A stretch of DNA of 64,000 nt from Brevibacterium jeotgali (GCF_900169175.1 NZ_FXZM01000005.1:1-64000), one strand, 5' to 3'; counted from the stretch's first letter, positions 52,285 through 61,637 are shown. Numbers and translations are program-made. Notes: generated by a model not told the origin, from the letters alone.

Positions 52285-53565
52285 TCAGCCCTTCGGCTGC
52301 CGACCGTCGTAGCTCAGCCGGATGAAGCGCCGTGACCGGCGCACGTAGTGCACGCGCAGGTGCTTCGCAGACACCATCCAGAGCACTCCGATGAGGATCC
52401 CCACCATGCCCGAGGCGGCTCCGACTCCCAGCGCGGCCCGCGGGCCCAGCTGGTCGACGATCCACCCGGCGAACGGGGCTCCCAACGGCGCCCCACCCAG
52501 GACCACGGCGGCGTAGATCGACATGATGCGGCCGCGCACGCCCGCCGGTGTGGTCGTCTGCACATACGCGTTCGCGGACGTGAGCATGGTGATGGACGAC
52601 AGGCCCAGCGTGGTGAGAGTCAGTGCGAACGTCCAGTAGTTGGGCATGACTGCCGCGGCTGCGCACGCCGCACCGAACGCTCCGGCCGCCCAGAAGATCG
52701 TGCGCAGGCGCGGCCGGTCGCGCCGGGCGGCCAGCAGAGCACCGGTCAGGGAACCCACCGCCAGGATCGAGTTCAGCAGTCCGAAGGCGCTGGCATCACG
52801 GCCGAACTCCATGCGCGCCATCGTCGCCGTGTAGATGTTGAACTTGATGCCGAACGTCGAGACCACGAAGATCACCGCCAGGACGACGATGATGTCGGGT
52901 CGTGTGCGCAGGTAGCGGAAGCCGCCCATGATCCCCCGACCGGGGGCGCGGCGGGTCCGGGCGTCCGGCGACTGCAGACGGCCGCGGTCCAGCGACAGCA
53001 GCACTCCGACGGTCCCGGCGAAAGCCAGCCCGGACAGCAGGAAGACGGCGGAGGCGCCGATCGCTGCCGTCAGCACACCGGCGACGGCGGGACCCAGCAT
53101 GCGCGCGGTGTTGAACGACGCGGAGTTCAGGGAGACGGCATTGGGGACGAGCGCGTCTCCCACGAGTTCGGAGACGAACGTCTGGCGAGCAGGATTGTCG
53201 ACGGTCGCCACGATGCCCAGCGCCAGGGCGAGCAGATAGACGTGCCACAGCTGGATCGCGCCGGTGGCGGTGAGGGCGAAGAGGACCAGACCCATCGTGC
53301 CCATGAGGACCTGGGTGATGAGGAGCAGGCGGCGACGCTGGAAGCGGTCCGCCAGTGAGCCCGCCACGGGGAAGAGGACGAGCTGCGGCCCCAGCTGCAG
53401 GGCCATCGTGATGCCCAGGGCCGTGGCGTCGTCGTCGGTCAGCTGGGTGAGGACGATCCAGTCCTGGGCAGTCCTCTGCATCCAGGTGCCGGTGTTCGAC
53501 ACCAGTGCGCCGCCGAACCACTTCCGGTAGTTGGGTTCGGCCAGCGACCGGAACATCGACGTCAT
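52285..53565 (-). CDS. MFS transporter (EntS/MFS_3 type)
   Basis: 426 residues, 12 predicted helices. 'FRSLAEPNYRKWFGGALVSNTGTWMQRTAQDWIV' (read in two parts) and 'GSLADRFQRRRLL' are the MFS_3 N-terminus and A-motif, 'NPARQTFVSELVG' the signature of the EntS group, and 'NAYVQTTTPAGVRGRIMSIY' the second. Members export siderophores, drugs or unknown solutes. Its start overlaps the DUF3027 stop by four bases (ATGA), making a three-gene unit with the cold-shock gene. Confidence 0.9.
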   Translation of the reverse strand: MTSMFRSLAEPNYRKWFGGALVSNTGTWMQRTAQDWIVLTQLTDDDATALGITMALQLGPQLVLFPVAGSLADRFQRRRLLLITQVLMGTMGLVLFALTATGAIQLWHVYLLALALGIVATVDNPARQTFVSELVGDALVPNAVSLNSASFNTARMLGPAVAGVLTAAIGASAVFLLSGLAFAGTVGVLLSLDRGRLQSPDARTRRAPGRGIMGGFRYLRTRPDIIVVLAVIFVVSTFGIKFNIYTATMARMEFGRDASAFGLLNSILAVGSLTGALLAARRDRPRLRTIFWAAGAFGAACAAAAVMPNYWTFALTLTTLGLSSITMLTSANAYVQTTTPAGVRGRIMSIYAAVVLGGAPLGAPFAGWIVDQLGPRAALGVGAASGMVGILIGVLWMVSAKHLRVHYVRRSRRFIRLSYDGRQPKG

Positions 53566-54515
53566 CCGCGGGAGTGCGCCTCCTCAGGCCGGGCTCCCAC
53601 ATGCTCGACGATGTCGAGCGATTCGTCGAAGTCGTCGACGACGGAGCTCGCGGGCTCCGTGGAACGGCGCTGCACGTCCGTCTCCGAATGCGCTCCGCAC
53701 CCGGAGTCGAGCGCGACGATGCGTCCGTCGAAGGGCGCCCACTTGTTCGCGCACACGCCGAAGCGGGTGCGCATGCTGCCGGCGATCGGCAGGAGGAAGC
53801 CGCATGTCGAGCACTGCCCGCGGGCCTCGCGGGCGAACTCCCCTTCCGGTCCGGCGTCGGACTCCACCCACCGCTGCGCGGCGCTGGCGATCCCTTCGCG
53901 GGACAGCACGCGCGTCCGGCCCAGCCCGTACTCGAAGTTCGGCACCTGATCGATGTCGTCGCCGGGGCGCACGTCGACCTGTTCGAGGCCGAGGTCCAGA
54001 TTCGGGTCGTCCTCCGCCTTCGGCAGGACATCCTTGGGCCGCATGTCCCCGGGGCGCACACGCTCGTCCCACGGCATCCAGGCGGGTGCCACGAGGGCGT
54101 CGGCACCCGGCAGCAGCGCGGTTTCGCACACGGTGGTCTTCTTGGCGCGCGGCGCGCGCGCCAGCACTGCCACCCAGTGCCACCCGCGGTAGGCCGGGTT
54201 GGTGCACGCGAAGCTGTGGGTCACGAGCCGCGTGTCCTCCGCGACGACGCCCAGGTGGGCACCGACCTCGGACTCTCCGGCGACCTCGGTGATGGCTGCG
54301 CGGGCGACGTCGACGGCCTCGGCCAGCACAGTGTCCAGGACGATCGCGGTCGGCCTGCGCGGCTGACGGCGTTCCCGTGCGGTCGGCGCGTCCGTCGCCG
54401 AGGTCGTGGTGGCCTCAGACGACTCTGCCGCCTCAGCGGCACCAGCCGCTCGGGTCGTCGCGGTCGGCGAGGTCGCCTCCGCGGACGCCAGCCAGCGGTC
54501 GAACAGTCCGGACAT
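53562..54515 (-). CDS. DUF3027 family protein
   Basis: 317 residues. The conserved run is 'HSFACTNPAYRGWHWVAVLARA' (split after 12), 'LVAPAWMPWDERVRPGDM' and the zinc-like 'GQCSTCGFLLP' with 'FGVCANKWAPFDG', features of DUF3027, an actinobacterial family without assigned biochemistry. The N-terminal 55 residues are Ala/Thr/Glu low complexity. Its start overlaps the cold-shock stop by one base, so synthesis is coupled to that RNA-binding protein. Confidence 0.88.
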   Translation of the reverse strand: MSGLFDRWLASAEATSPTATTRAAGAAEAAESSEATTTSATDAPTARERRQPRRPTAIVLDTVLAEAVDVARAAITEVAGESEVGAHLGVVAEDTRLVTHSFACTNPAYRGWHWVAVLARAPRAKKTTVCETALLPGADALVAPAWMPWDERVRPGDMRPKDVLPKAEDDPNLDLGLEQVDVRPGDDIDQVPNFEYGLGRTRVLSREGIASAAQRWVESDAGPEGEFAREARGQCSTCGFLLPIAGSMRTRFGVCANKWAPFDGRIVALDSGCGAHSETDVQRRSTEPASSVVDDFDESLDIVEHVGARPEEAHSRG

Positions 54516-54883
54516 CAGCCCTCCAGGTCGTCTGCGATTGCGCGGAGCACTTCCGCCACGCGGTGGGAGTGCCCAGCATCAGGGTACCGCCCACGGCGCA
54601 GGCCGTTCGATGTGTCATCCAGCATCGTGATGACGTCCTCGATCATCGCTGCGGTCTTCTCCGGGTTCCGACGCACGCGGGCGGGCGACTCGTGGACCCG
54701 GGCCTTGAGCACCTGCTTGCCCTTCCGCCCGTCGACGATGTCGAACTCCAGCCGCATCCCGGGAGCCGCGGCGACACCGTCGGGCAGCGACGAGCCGTGG
54801 AGGAAGATCTGCTCGCCGTCATCCGCGGTGACGAAGCCGAATCCCTTGTCTGCGTCGAACCACTTCACGCGTCCTGTGGGCAT
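54515..54883 (-). CDS. Cold-shock domain protein with C-terminal extension
   Basis: 122 residues. Residues 1-65 are a CSD: 'GRVKWFDADKGFGFVTADDG' with RNP1 K-G-F-G-F-V and RNP2-like 'IFLHGSSL' (Gly where most have V/I-F-V-H-x-S). The remaining 57 residues are a charged helical extension ('VRRNPEKTAAMIEDVITMLDD', 'HSHRVAEVLRAIADDLEG'). It binds single-stranded RNA or DNA as a chaperone. AAAGGAC precedes ATG 54883. It is the first gene of the Csd-DUF3027-MFS unit. Confidence 0.9.
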   Translation of the reverse strand: MPTGRVKWFDADKGFGFVTADDGEQIFLHGSSLPDGVAAAPGMRLEFDIVDGRKGKQVLKARVHESPARVRRNPEKTAAMIEDVITMLDDTSNGLRRGRYPDAGHSHRVAEVLRAIADDLEG

Positions 54884-55075
54884 GTCCGTCCTTTCACGGC
54901 CGCGCGGCTGCGCGACCGGTCGATGGGGTGCGCGGTGCGCACGGGGTGGGTGTGCGCGATGCGCATCGGGGCGCCTTGCGGCGCGGGGTGATGAGGGTGG
55001 CCGCAGTCCATCGCGGCGGGCCTGTGCGTCAACGGGCTGCGCGTCGCACACCCGCGAACGGGATGCGGCTGAGCC

Positions 55076-55300
55076 TCAGATGGAGCGGCGGCGGGCGATA
55101 CCCTGGGCGAGCACCACCAGCATCAGGATGAACGCGAGCGGCAGCAGCACCATTCCCGTCCATGTGAACACCGGTGGCACCGACGATCCGAGCAGCCCGA
55201 CGATCACCACCAGCGTGAGGCAGGCGAGACCGAGCAGCGCGATCACTGCCGCGGCCGCGCCGAGCACGGCACCCGGGGGTCTCTGCGTGTCTTCTGCCAT
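55076..55300 (-). CDS. Small two-helix membrane protein (DUF2530-like)
   Basis: 74 residues: helix 'GAVLGAAAAVIALLGLACLTLVVIVGLLG' (read in two parts), a turn with PPVFTWTG, and helix 'MVLLPLAFILMLVVLAQGIA', then RRRSI. The length and two-helix form fit DUF2530-type actinobacterial proteins, but I cannot confirm the family. GGAGGTG-type SD before ATG 55300. Divergent from the XPB pair. Confidence 0.65.
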   Translation of the reverse strand: MAEDTQRPPGAVLGAAAAVIALLGLACLTLVVIVGLLGSSVPPVFTWTGMVLLPLAFILMLVVLAQGIARRRSI

Positions 55301-55352
55301 CGGGCACCTCCTTCTTCCGCTGACCGTGGGCCCCCACCATGATAGCCCCGAC

Positions 55353-55358
55353 TAGAAT
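55353..55358 (+). promoter_or_regulatory. -10 element of the helicase-pair operon
   Basis: TAGAAT with GGGGAGG filling the seven bases to ATG 55366, so the same bases would be both the -10/+1 gap and an SD-like word. Confidence 0.55.
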
Positions 55359-55365
55359 GGGGAGG

Positions 55366-57690
55366 ATGCCCGAGTCGCCGTCCTTCGCCGCCTGGCTGCG
55401 CACCGCGCCGGAACCCTGGTTCCGGGCCTTCGCCGCAAACCGCACCGATCTGCTCCGCACCGACGTGACCGACGTCGCCCGCCTGGCCGCGCTGGCCGCC
55501 TCGCAGGCGGCGGTCGCCCGAGGCCTGGAGTCCCTCGACGCGCCTGCACTGCGCGTGGTCCATCGCGCTGCCGTGCTTGCCCGCATCACCCCCGCCGTCG
55601 ACCGCTCCGAACTGCTCGCCGCGGCAGAGGGGCCCGCTCCCGTGGCAGCCCTCACCGCAGCGATGACGGCCGGCCTCGTGTGGCCGGCAGCGGGAGCCGA
55701 TGACCCGGCTGCGGCCTCGGCGTACCGCGTCCAGCCGGAGGCGGGTGCGCTGCTGCCCGTCACCGCGGCGGCCCGGGCGACGCCCCAGCCGTGGGAGTCC
55801 GCAGCGGATCCGCGACCCCTGCGCACCGCGACGGTGTCGAACGCACTGCTGGAGAACGCCCAGGGCGCCGGAGTCGCCGGGGCCGTGTCCCGTGCCCTCA
55901 CCGTCGTCGCCGAGTTCTCCGACCACGATGTCTCGCAGCTGGTGAGCGGCGGCGTCGGCAAGCGCGACGCGCAGTCCCTCGCTCGCGCAGCGGGCACGGA
56001 CACAGCCCGGTTCGCACTGCTCGTCGAGCTCGCCTCGTCTCTGGGGTGGCTGGCCACGACGCGCGACCCCGCCGATCCGCAGTGGAAGCCCACCGCGGAG
56101 TTCGACACCGCGGCATCCTCGCCGCGGGAGCAGGTGTGGACCGATCTCGTCACCACGTGGCTGACCCATCCGGTCGACATCGCGCACGTGCTCGCGGGAT
56201 CGACTCCTGCGGGTGAGCGCATCCACCTCCTGGGCCGCGATGAGCACGCGCGCACGGCGTTCGGGGGCTTCCCGGCCTCGCGTCCGCAGATCCTCACCCT
56301 GCGCCGGCTGGTCCTCGTCTCCCTGCTGCGAGAAGGCGAGGGCCGGGCCCTGAGCGAGGAGGACGTCGTGGTCCTCCTGTCATTCACCCATCCGCTGCTG
56401 TCGGCAGTGCGCCCGAACGAGGTGGCACAGGTGCTCGCCGAGGCGGAGTCGTTCGGCCTCACCGCCTCGCCGCTGGGTCATGCCGACGCGCACGCGCTCA
56501 CCCCGGTCGGACAGGCGCTCGCGGAGTGGATCGCAGCGGTCGATGATCCCTTCGACGTGCTCGGATCGAGCCCGGTGGATGCGCAGGGGCTGACGGCCGG
56601 TCCGCCCGCGGCCCTGCGCGAGCAGATCGCCGCACTGCTGCCCCCGCTGGAGGCCACTGTGACGCTCCAGTCCGATCTCACCGGCGTGGCGTTCGGGCCC
56701 CTCGACCAGAGGGTGCGACTGCGCCTCGAGCGGATCGCGGACGTCGACACCCGCGGGCAGGGCACCGTCTACCGCTTCACGGACGCCTCGGTGACCCGCG
56801 CGCTCCGCACGGGCGAATCGGTCGAGTCGATCCTCGCCGTCCTGCAGGAGACCTCTGCGACCGGCGTCCCCACGACGCTCGAGCATCTGGTGCACGCGGC
56901 CGGCGCCCGGCTGCACAGGATCCGCGTGGCACGCGCGCGGTCGGTCGTCGTCGTGGACGACCCGACCGATCTGGACGTCCTGCTCGACGACCCGGTGGCG
57001 TCCGCGATCGGTCTGCGCCGGCTCGCGCCCACGGTCGCGGTCGCCGACGCCTCCTCCGATCGGGTGAGCGCGCTGCTGGAGACGGAGGACCGTCCGATCC
57101 TCCGCATCGACCCCGACGCCGAGGACCCGGCCGGCGCGCGCGCTCCCGTCCCCAGCCGCGCCGCGCCTCCCACCACGCGGACGACGCGGGTGCCGGCGGC
57201 ACGGATCGAGGCGCATATCAACGGCCTCGACGCCGCACGTGCGCAGTCCTCCCGCACCGGTTCCCCTGACCGGCGGAGGACCTCACGCGGCATGTCCGGG
57301 GCATCAGCCGCCGGACGTGGAGCGACCTCGGGATCGTCCGGCGGCGCGGGCGCCTCTGGGAACGCGACGGGGAACGCGACGGGGAACGCGGCAGGGAATA
57401 CCGGCACGGGTGCGGCCGTTGGCCAGGAAGCCGCCGCGGGTGCGGACGGAGACGCGCAGACGGTGCTCGCGGAACTGGGCGAAGCAGCGGCTGTGTCGGC
57501 ACCGATCGACGTGATCCTCACGACCACCGACGGGACCCAGCGGACTGTCCGCATGGTCCCGCAGTCGGTGAGCGGCGGACGCGTCCTGGGCCGCACGGAT
57601 GCGGGGAAGGCTCTGCGGATATCGGTGGCGCGCATCGTGAGGGTGCGGCGCTCCGGCAGTCGGGACGACGAAGGGAACAGACACGGATGA
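55366..57690 (+). CDS. XPB/Ssl2-like N-terminal-domain protein (helicase-associated)
   Basis: 774 residues without Walker motifs. The N-terminal part ('SFAAWLRTAPEPWFRAFAANRTDLL' in two parts) and repeated winged-helix-like segments lead to a C-terminal half that contains the XPB/Ssl2 N-terminal (Helicase_C_3-type) domain: 'LTGVAFGPLDQRVRLRLERIADVDTRGQGTVYRF' in pieces and 'HAAGARLHRIRVARARSVVVVDDPTDLDVLL'. A low-complexity tract with NATGNATGNAAGN lies near 665-680. It is always paired with the XPB helicase in Micrococcales and mycobacteria and is presumed to be its partner. The ATGA overlap with the next gene supports this. Confidence 0.82.
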   Translation: MPESPSFAAWLRTAPEPWFRAFAANRTDLLRTDVTDVARLAALAASQAAVARGLESLDAPALRVVHRAAVLARITPAVDRSELLAAAEGPAPVAALTAAMTAGLVWPAAGADDPAAASAYRVQPEAGALLPVTAAARATPQPWESAADPRPLRTATVSNALLENAQGAGVAGAVSRALTVVAEFSDHDVSQLVSGGVGKRDAQSLARAAGTDTARFALLVELASSLGWLATTRDPADPQWKPTAEFDTAASSPREQVWTDLVTTWLTHPVDIAHVLAGSTPAGERIHLLGRDEHARTAFGGFPASRPQILTLRRLVLVSLLREGEGRALSEEDVVVLLSFTHPLLSAVRPNEVAQVLAEAESFGLTASPLGHADAHALTPVGQALAEWIAAVDDPFDVLGSSPVDAQGLTAGPPAALREQIAALLPPLEATVTLQSDLTGVAFGPLDQRVRLRLERIADVDTRGQGTVYRFTDASVTRALRTGESVESILAVLQETSATGVPTTLEHLVHAAGARLHRIRVARARSVVVVDDPTDLDVLLDDPVASAIGLRRLAPTVAVADASSDRVSALLETEDRPILRIDPDAEDPAGARAPVPSRAAPPTTRTTRVPAARIEAHINGLDAARAQSSRTGSPDRRRTSRGMSGASAAGRGATSGSSGGAGASGNATGNATGNAAGNTGTGAAVGQEAAAGADGDAQTVLAELGEAAAVSAPIDVILTTTDGTQRTVRMVPQSVSGGRVLGRTDAGKALRISVARIVRVRRSGSRDDEGNRHG

Positions 57691-59360
57691 CGATCGACCG
57701 GCACGGCGAGGTGACGACGAGGGGACCCCTCATCGTGCAGTCCGACAGGACTGTGCTGCTCGAATCCGACCATCCGGACGCGGCGGAGGCCGCCATCGCG
57801 ATCGCACCCTTCGCCCAGCTGTCGAAGACCCCGGAGCACGTCCACACGTACGCGATCACGCCGCTGGGACTGTGGAACGCACGTGCTTCGGGACACGACG
57901 CGGAATCCGTCGTCGACGTGCTGCTCGACTATGCGAAGCATCCCGTCCCGCACGAGCTGCTTCTCGACATCGTCGACGTCATGGACCGGTGGGGCGTCCT
58001 CTCGCTCAGTCGCTCCCCCGTCCACGGCCTGATCCTCGAGACCACGGACTCCGCACTGCTCGAGCACCTGCTGCAGCAGCCCGACCTCGCGGGGAAGACC
58101 GGGGCGCGGATCGACGCCTCGACGGTGGGAGTCCACCCGTCGGAGCGGGGCGAGCTCAAACACGTCCTGCTCAAGCTGGGACACCCCGTCGCCGACCGGG
58201 CGGGCTACGTCGACGGAGAGGCGCACGAGATCGCGCTGGCGCACGAGGCGCACGCGGAGCAGGAGTCCACGTGGTCGCTGCGGCCCTACCAGCAGCGGGC
58301 GGTCGACACGTACCTCGCCGGTGAATCCGGCGTCGTCGTCCTGCCCTGCGGTGCCGGGAAGACGATCGTCGGAGCGGCGGCCATGGCGAAGGTGTCGACG
58401 ACGACGCTCATCCTCGTGACGAACTCCGTCGCCGCGAAGCAGTGGAAGGCAGAACTGCTGCGCCGCACCTCACTCACCGAGGACGAGATCGGTGAGTACT
58501 CCGGGACGGCCAAGGAGATCCGGCCGGTGACGATCGCGACGTACCAGATGCTCACCACCCGCAGGAAGGGCTCCTACCTGCACCTCGAGCTGCTGGACGC
58601 CCGCGATTGGGGACTCGTGATCTATGACGAGGTCCACCTGCTGCCGGCGCCCGTGTTCCGGCTGACGGCGAGTCTGCAGGCCAGGCGCCGCCTGGGGCTG
58701 ACTGCGACTCTCGTGCGCGAGGACGGGCGCGAGGACGAGGTGTTCTCCCTGATCGGGCCGAAGAGCTTCGAGCTGCCGTGGAAGGAGATCGAGCGCGACG
58801 GCTTCATCGCCTCCGCCACCTGCCACGAGGTGCGAGTGCCGCTGGGCGCGGACATGCGCCGCGCATACGGCTCCTCCGAAGGCGAGGACAGGTACCGGCT
58901 GGCGGCGACCGCCGACACGAAGGTGCCCGTGGTCCGCAGTCTGGTGGAGGACCACCCGGACGCGCAGATCCTGGTCATCGGGCAGTACATCGACCAGCTC
59001 GAGGAGCTCGGTGAGGCACTGGACGCCCCCGTCCTCACCGGCAAGACACCGGAGAAGGAGCGCGAGGAGCTCTACGCCGGATTCCGCGACGGCTCCGTGC
59101 GCGTGCTCGTCGTGTCCAAGGTCGCGAACTTCTCCGTCGACCTCCCGGAGGCATCGGTGGCCGTGCAGGTGTCCGGCGCCTTCGGGTCGCGCCAGGAGGA
59201 GGCGCAGCGGCTGGGCCGGATCCTCAGGCCCAAGGCGCAGTCCCAGGCAGCGACCTTCTACACCGTCGTGACCGCCGACACCGTCGACGAGCGGTTCGCG
59301 GAGCACAGGCGCCGGTTCCTCACCGAACAGGGCTACTCGTACACGATCGAGACCCGGTGA
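57687..59360 (+). CDS. XPB-type DNA repair helicase
   Basis: 557 residues, SF2. Walker A K225 in 'LPCGAGKTIVGAAA', DEVH at 314-317, motif III 'GLTATLVREDGRED', which includes the XPB RED motif, and motif VI 'QEEAQRLGRILRPK'. The N-terminal 200 residues hold a damage-recognition-like domain. It is a 3'-5' helicase homologous to eukaryotic TFIIH XPB; bacterial copies are thought to work in repair or transcription. ATGA coupling with the partner gene. The ERCC3-type thumb is implied between 'SFELPWKEIERDGFIA' and motif IV. Confidence 0.95.
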   Translation: MTIDRHGEVTTRGPLIVQSDRTVLLESDHPDAAEAAIAIAPFAQLSKTPEHVHTYAITPLGLWNARASGHDAESVVDVLLDYAKHPVPHELLLDIVDVMDRWGVLSLSRSPVHGLILETTDSALLEHLLQQPDLAGKTGARIDASTVGVHPSERGELKHVLLKLGHPVADRAGYVDGEAHEIALAHEAHAEQESTWSLRPYQQRAVDTYLAGESGVVVLPCGAGKTIVGAAAMAKVSTTTLILVTNSVAAKQWKAELLRRTSLTEDEIGEYSGTAKEIRPVTIATYQMLTTRRKGSYLHLELLDARDWGLVIYDEVHLLPAPVFRLTASLQARRRLGLTATLVREDGREDEVFSLIGPKSFELPWKEIERDGFIASATCHEVRVPLGADMRRAYGSSEGEDRYRLAATADTKVPVVRSLVEDHPDAQILVIGQYIDQLEELGEALDAPVLTGKTPEKEREELYAGFRDGSVRVLVVSKVANFSVDLPEASVAVQVSGAFGSRQEEAQRLGRILRPKAQSQAATFYTVVTADTVDERFAEHRRRFLTEQGYSYTIETR

Positions 59361-59405
59361 GGCAGCGCTTGACCCTCCTGTGAGGGGAGGCCGGATTCTG
59401 GACCC

Positions 59406-60206
59406 ATGATGAACATCGGAGAGTTCGCCGCCCTCACCGGGCTGAGCGTGAAGGCCCTGCACCATTACCACGAGCGCGGAGTGCTCTCGCCCGATTCGGT
59501 CGACCCCGTCACCGGGTACCGGAAGTTCGCCGAGGACCAGGTGCGCAGGGGAATCGTGCTGGGGACGCTGCGGGACGCGGGAGTGTCCGTTCCCGAGGCC
59601 GCAGTCGCGACCGCATCGCCCCAGCGAGCGCTGCGTGACCATCGCGCCCGGGTGCTCGCGGAGAGAGATGCGGAGGATCGGGCATTCGAGCGCGCGCAGT
59701 CCCTGCTGCGATCGCTTGACCAGCCGGTCGACGTAACCGAAGTGGCGAAGCCCGCCCAGCCCTACGTCGCCACAGTGCTCACCGCGGACCACGACACGTC
59801 GGACGAGCTGGTCGAGCAGGCGATGGCCGATCTCTGGCAGCTGCTCGCTGCAGACGGTGTCCAGCCGACCGGCCCTCTGTGGATCTCCATGCGCATCCAT
59901 GACCGGGAGACCATCCAGCTCGCCTGCTGCCTGCCGACACCCCGTCGCCTTCCCCCGGGATGGGGCGGAGAGTCCGTCGAGGTGGGCGAACTCCCCGCGC
60001 GCACGGAGCTGTGCGCGGACTGGAGTCCCGCGCCCGGTGAGGATGTTCCCGACGGCGTGACCCACCCCGCCCTGGTCGGCCTGCTCGACGCCGTCGCAAC
60101 GCATCCCTCTGCGGAGGGTTTCGCAGACTCTCGCGAGCTTCGCCAGACGGCGACCGGCACCTCGCCCGAGGACTGGAGGGTGGAGATCGCCGTTACCGTG
60201 GGGTGA
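59406..60206 (+). CDS. MerR-family regulator with GyrI-like effector domain
   Basis: 266 residues. The MerR HTH is at 1-72: 'NIGEFAALTGLSVKALHHYHERGVLSP' in two parts, 'YRKFAEDQVRRGIVLGTLRDAGVSV'. A coiled linker of about 40 residues (ALRDHRARVLAERDAEDRAF) precedes an effector-binding-like domain to the end. It probably senses hydrophobic cations or drugs, as BmrR types do. Two Met codons start it (59406, 59409). Downstream is the YjbR gene after 25 bases. Confidence 0.85.
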   Translation: MMNIGEFAALTGLSVKALHHYHERGVLSPDSVDPVTGYRKFAEDQVRRGIVLGTLRDAGVSVPEAAVATASPQRALRDHRARVLAERDAEDRAFERAQSLLRSLDQPVDVTEVAKPAQPYVATVLTADHDTSDELVEQAMADLWQLLAADGVQPTGPLWISMRIHDRETIQLACCLPTPRRLPPGWGGESVEVGELPARTELCADWSPAPGEDVPDGVTHPALVGLLDAVATHPSAEGFADSRELRQTATGTSPEDWRVEIAVTVG

Positions 60207-60231
60207 ACCCGACCGACGAGAGGAGCCGGAC

Positions 60232-60744
60232 GTGAATGGTGACGAGCTGCACGGATTCGCACGCAGCCGTGCGCTGGAGCTGCCGGGGGCGTCGGCGGAG
60301 TGGCCGTTCGGACCGAACCACGAAGTGATGAAGGTCCGCGAGAAGGTCTTCCTCATGCTCACGACCGTGCCGGCGGCCAGCAGCGGATACGGCGTCGACG
60401 ACACCCAGCGCGGTCAGCCCGTCATCACTCTCAAGGCGGAACCGGAGGACGGGGAGGCGCTGCAGAGGCAGCACCCTTCGATCGCGCCGGGCTATCACAT
60501 GAACAAGCGCCACTGGGTCAGCGTGGCGACCGGCGCTTCGATCGATGCAGACCTCGTACGGGAGCTCGTGACGGATTCCTATCGGCTCGTCGTCGAATCC
60601 ATGCCGCGGCACGTCCGACCGTTCGGCTGGGACGAGCCCGACGCGGTGTCCGCAGCGCGACCGTCGGGCTCCTCGATGATCGACAGGGGGCCCGTGGCGG
60701 GATCGGACAGCATCACTGCACGTCGTCGGATCCGGCGCTCCTGA
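60232..60744 (+). CDS. MmcQ/YjbR-family DNA-binding-like protein
   Basis: 170 residues. Core 1-120: 'ALELPGASAEWPFGPNHEVMKVREKVFLML' in parts, 'ITLKAEPEDGEALQRQHPSIAPGYHMNKRHWVSV' in parts, and the final 'DLVRELVTDSYRLVVESMP', all matching YjbR (double-wing, CyaY-like fold). The last 45 residues are an Arg/Ser-rich extension overlapping the EamA gene in antisense. GTG 60232 follows GAGAGGAG. Probably co-transcribed with the MerR gene. Confidence 0.82.
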   Translation: MNGDELHGFARSRALELPGASAEWPFGPNHEVMKVREKVFLMLTTVPAASSGYGVDDTQRGQPVITLKAEPEDGEALQRQHPSIAPGYHMNKRHWVSVATGASIDADLVRELVTDSYRLVVESMPRHVRPFGWDEPDAVSAARPSGSSMIDRGPVAGSDSITARRRIRRS

Positions 60745-61637
60745 CGCACTTCGCCCCACTTGATGAACACGACGCCCCCGACGATGCCGATCCCGCCGTA
60801 CAACTGGATCGCCGACGGCAGCTCTGCGACGACCAGCCACGCGACGATGACGGAGAACGGCACCTCGGTGAGGTTCACGAACGACCCGACGGTCGCGCCG
60901 ACCATCCGCAGGCCGAGGATCCCGCACACGTAGGCGCCGACCGTGGTGAAGACGATGATGAGGAGCGGGACGACCCAGCTGTACGGCGACGCCCCCAGCG
61001 TCACGTCCGCCGTGGAGAAGTCTGCGGGGAGGACCCCGAACAGCAGGAGGCCTGCGACCACGAGTGTGCCGACGGTCATTCCCAGGCCGGTGAGCGCGAC
61101 GGGCGGGACATCCACCTCGACTTTCGCGGAGACCATGAAATAGCTCGCCAGGCACACGGCCGCGCCCAGTGCGAACACGACGCCCGCCAGGGACAGCTCA
61201 GAACCGCCCGGATCCAGCACGAGCACCAGCCCGACGAGCGACACCGCCATTCCGATGAAGGTGACGGTCGCGGGACGTATCCGAGTCGTCCCCCACAGCC
61301 AGAACACGATGAGCAGGGGGGCCGTCATCTCGAGCAGCAGCGCGACGGCCACCGCCAGGTGCTCGACGGCGAGGAAGTACAGCAGCTGGACTCCCGCCAT
61401 CGACACCACGCCGTACGAGACGACCGTCCGCCATCCCCGCACCACCTCGCGCCACCGGCCGCGCAGGCTGACGAGCGTCGGGACGAGAAGGACGAGCGCG
61501 CACCCCAGCAGGCGCAGCAGGACGACCGCACCGGGCGACCAGGCGGACGCGTACATGGCTTTCGCATACGGACCCGATGCGGCGAAGAAGAACGCGGAGA
61601 GGAGCACGAGCACGAAGCCCACGGCTGTGCGGTTCAC
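60579..61637 (-). CDS. EamA/RhaT-family transporter
   Basis: 352 residues, ten helices in two EamA repeats ('LLSAFFFAASGPYAKAMY' and 'ALGAAVCLASYFMVSAKV'), ending with 'LPSAIQLYGGIGIVGGVVFIKWGE' in parts. Members export amino acids or metabolites or import sugars. GTG 61637 has GAGGAGG upstream. The last 50 residues (RIRRRAVMLSDPATGPLS onward) are hydrophilic and overlap the YjbR gene in antisense; either tail might be spurious. Confidence 0.85.
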   Translation of the reverse strand: MNRTAVGFVLVLLSAFFFAASGPYAKAMYASAWSPGAVVLLRLLGCALVLLVPTLVSLRGRWREVVRGWRTVVSYGVVSMAGVQLLYFLAVEHLAVAVALLLEMTAPLLIVFWLWGTTRIRPATVTFIGMAVSLVGLVLVLDPGGSELSLAGVVFALGAAVCLASYFMVSAKVEVDVPPVALTGLGMTVGTLVVAGLLLFGVLPADFSTADVTLGASPYSWVVPLLIIVFTTVGAYVCGILGLRMVGATVGSFVNLTEVPFSVIVAWLVVAELPSAIQLYGGIGIVGGVVFIKWGEVRQERRIRRRAVMLSDPATGPLSIIEEPDGRAADTASGSSQPNGRTCRGMDSTTSR

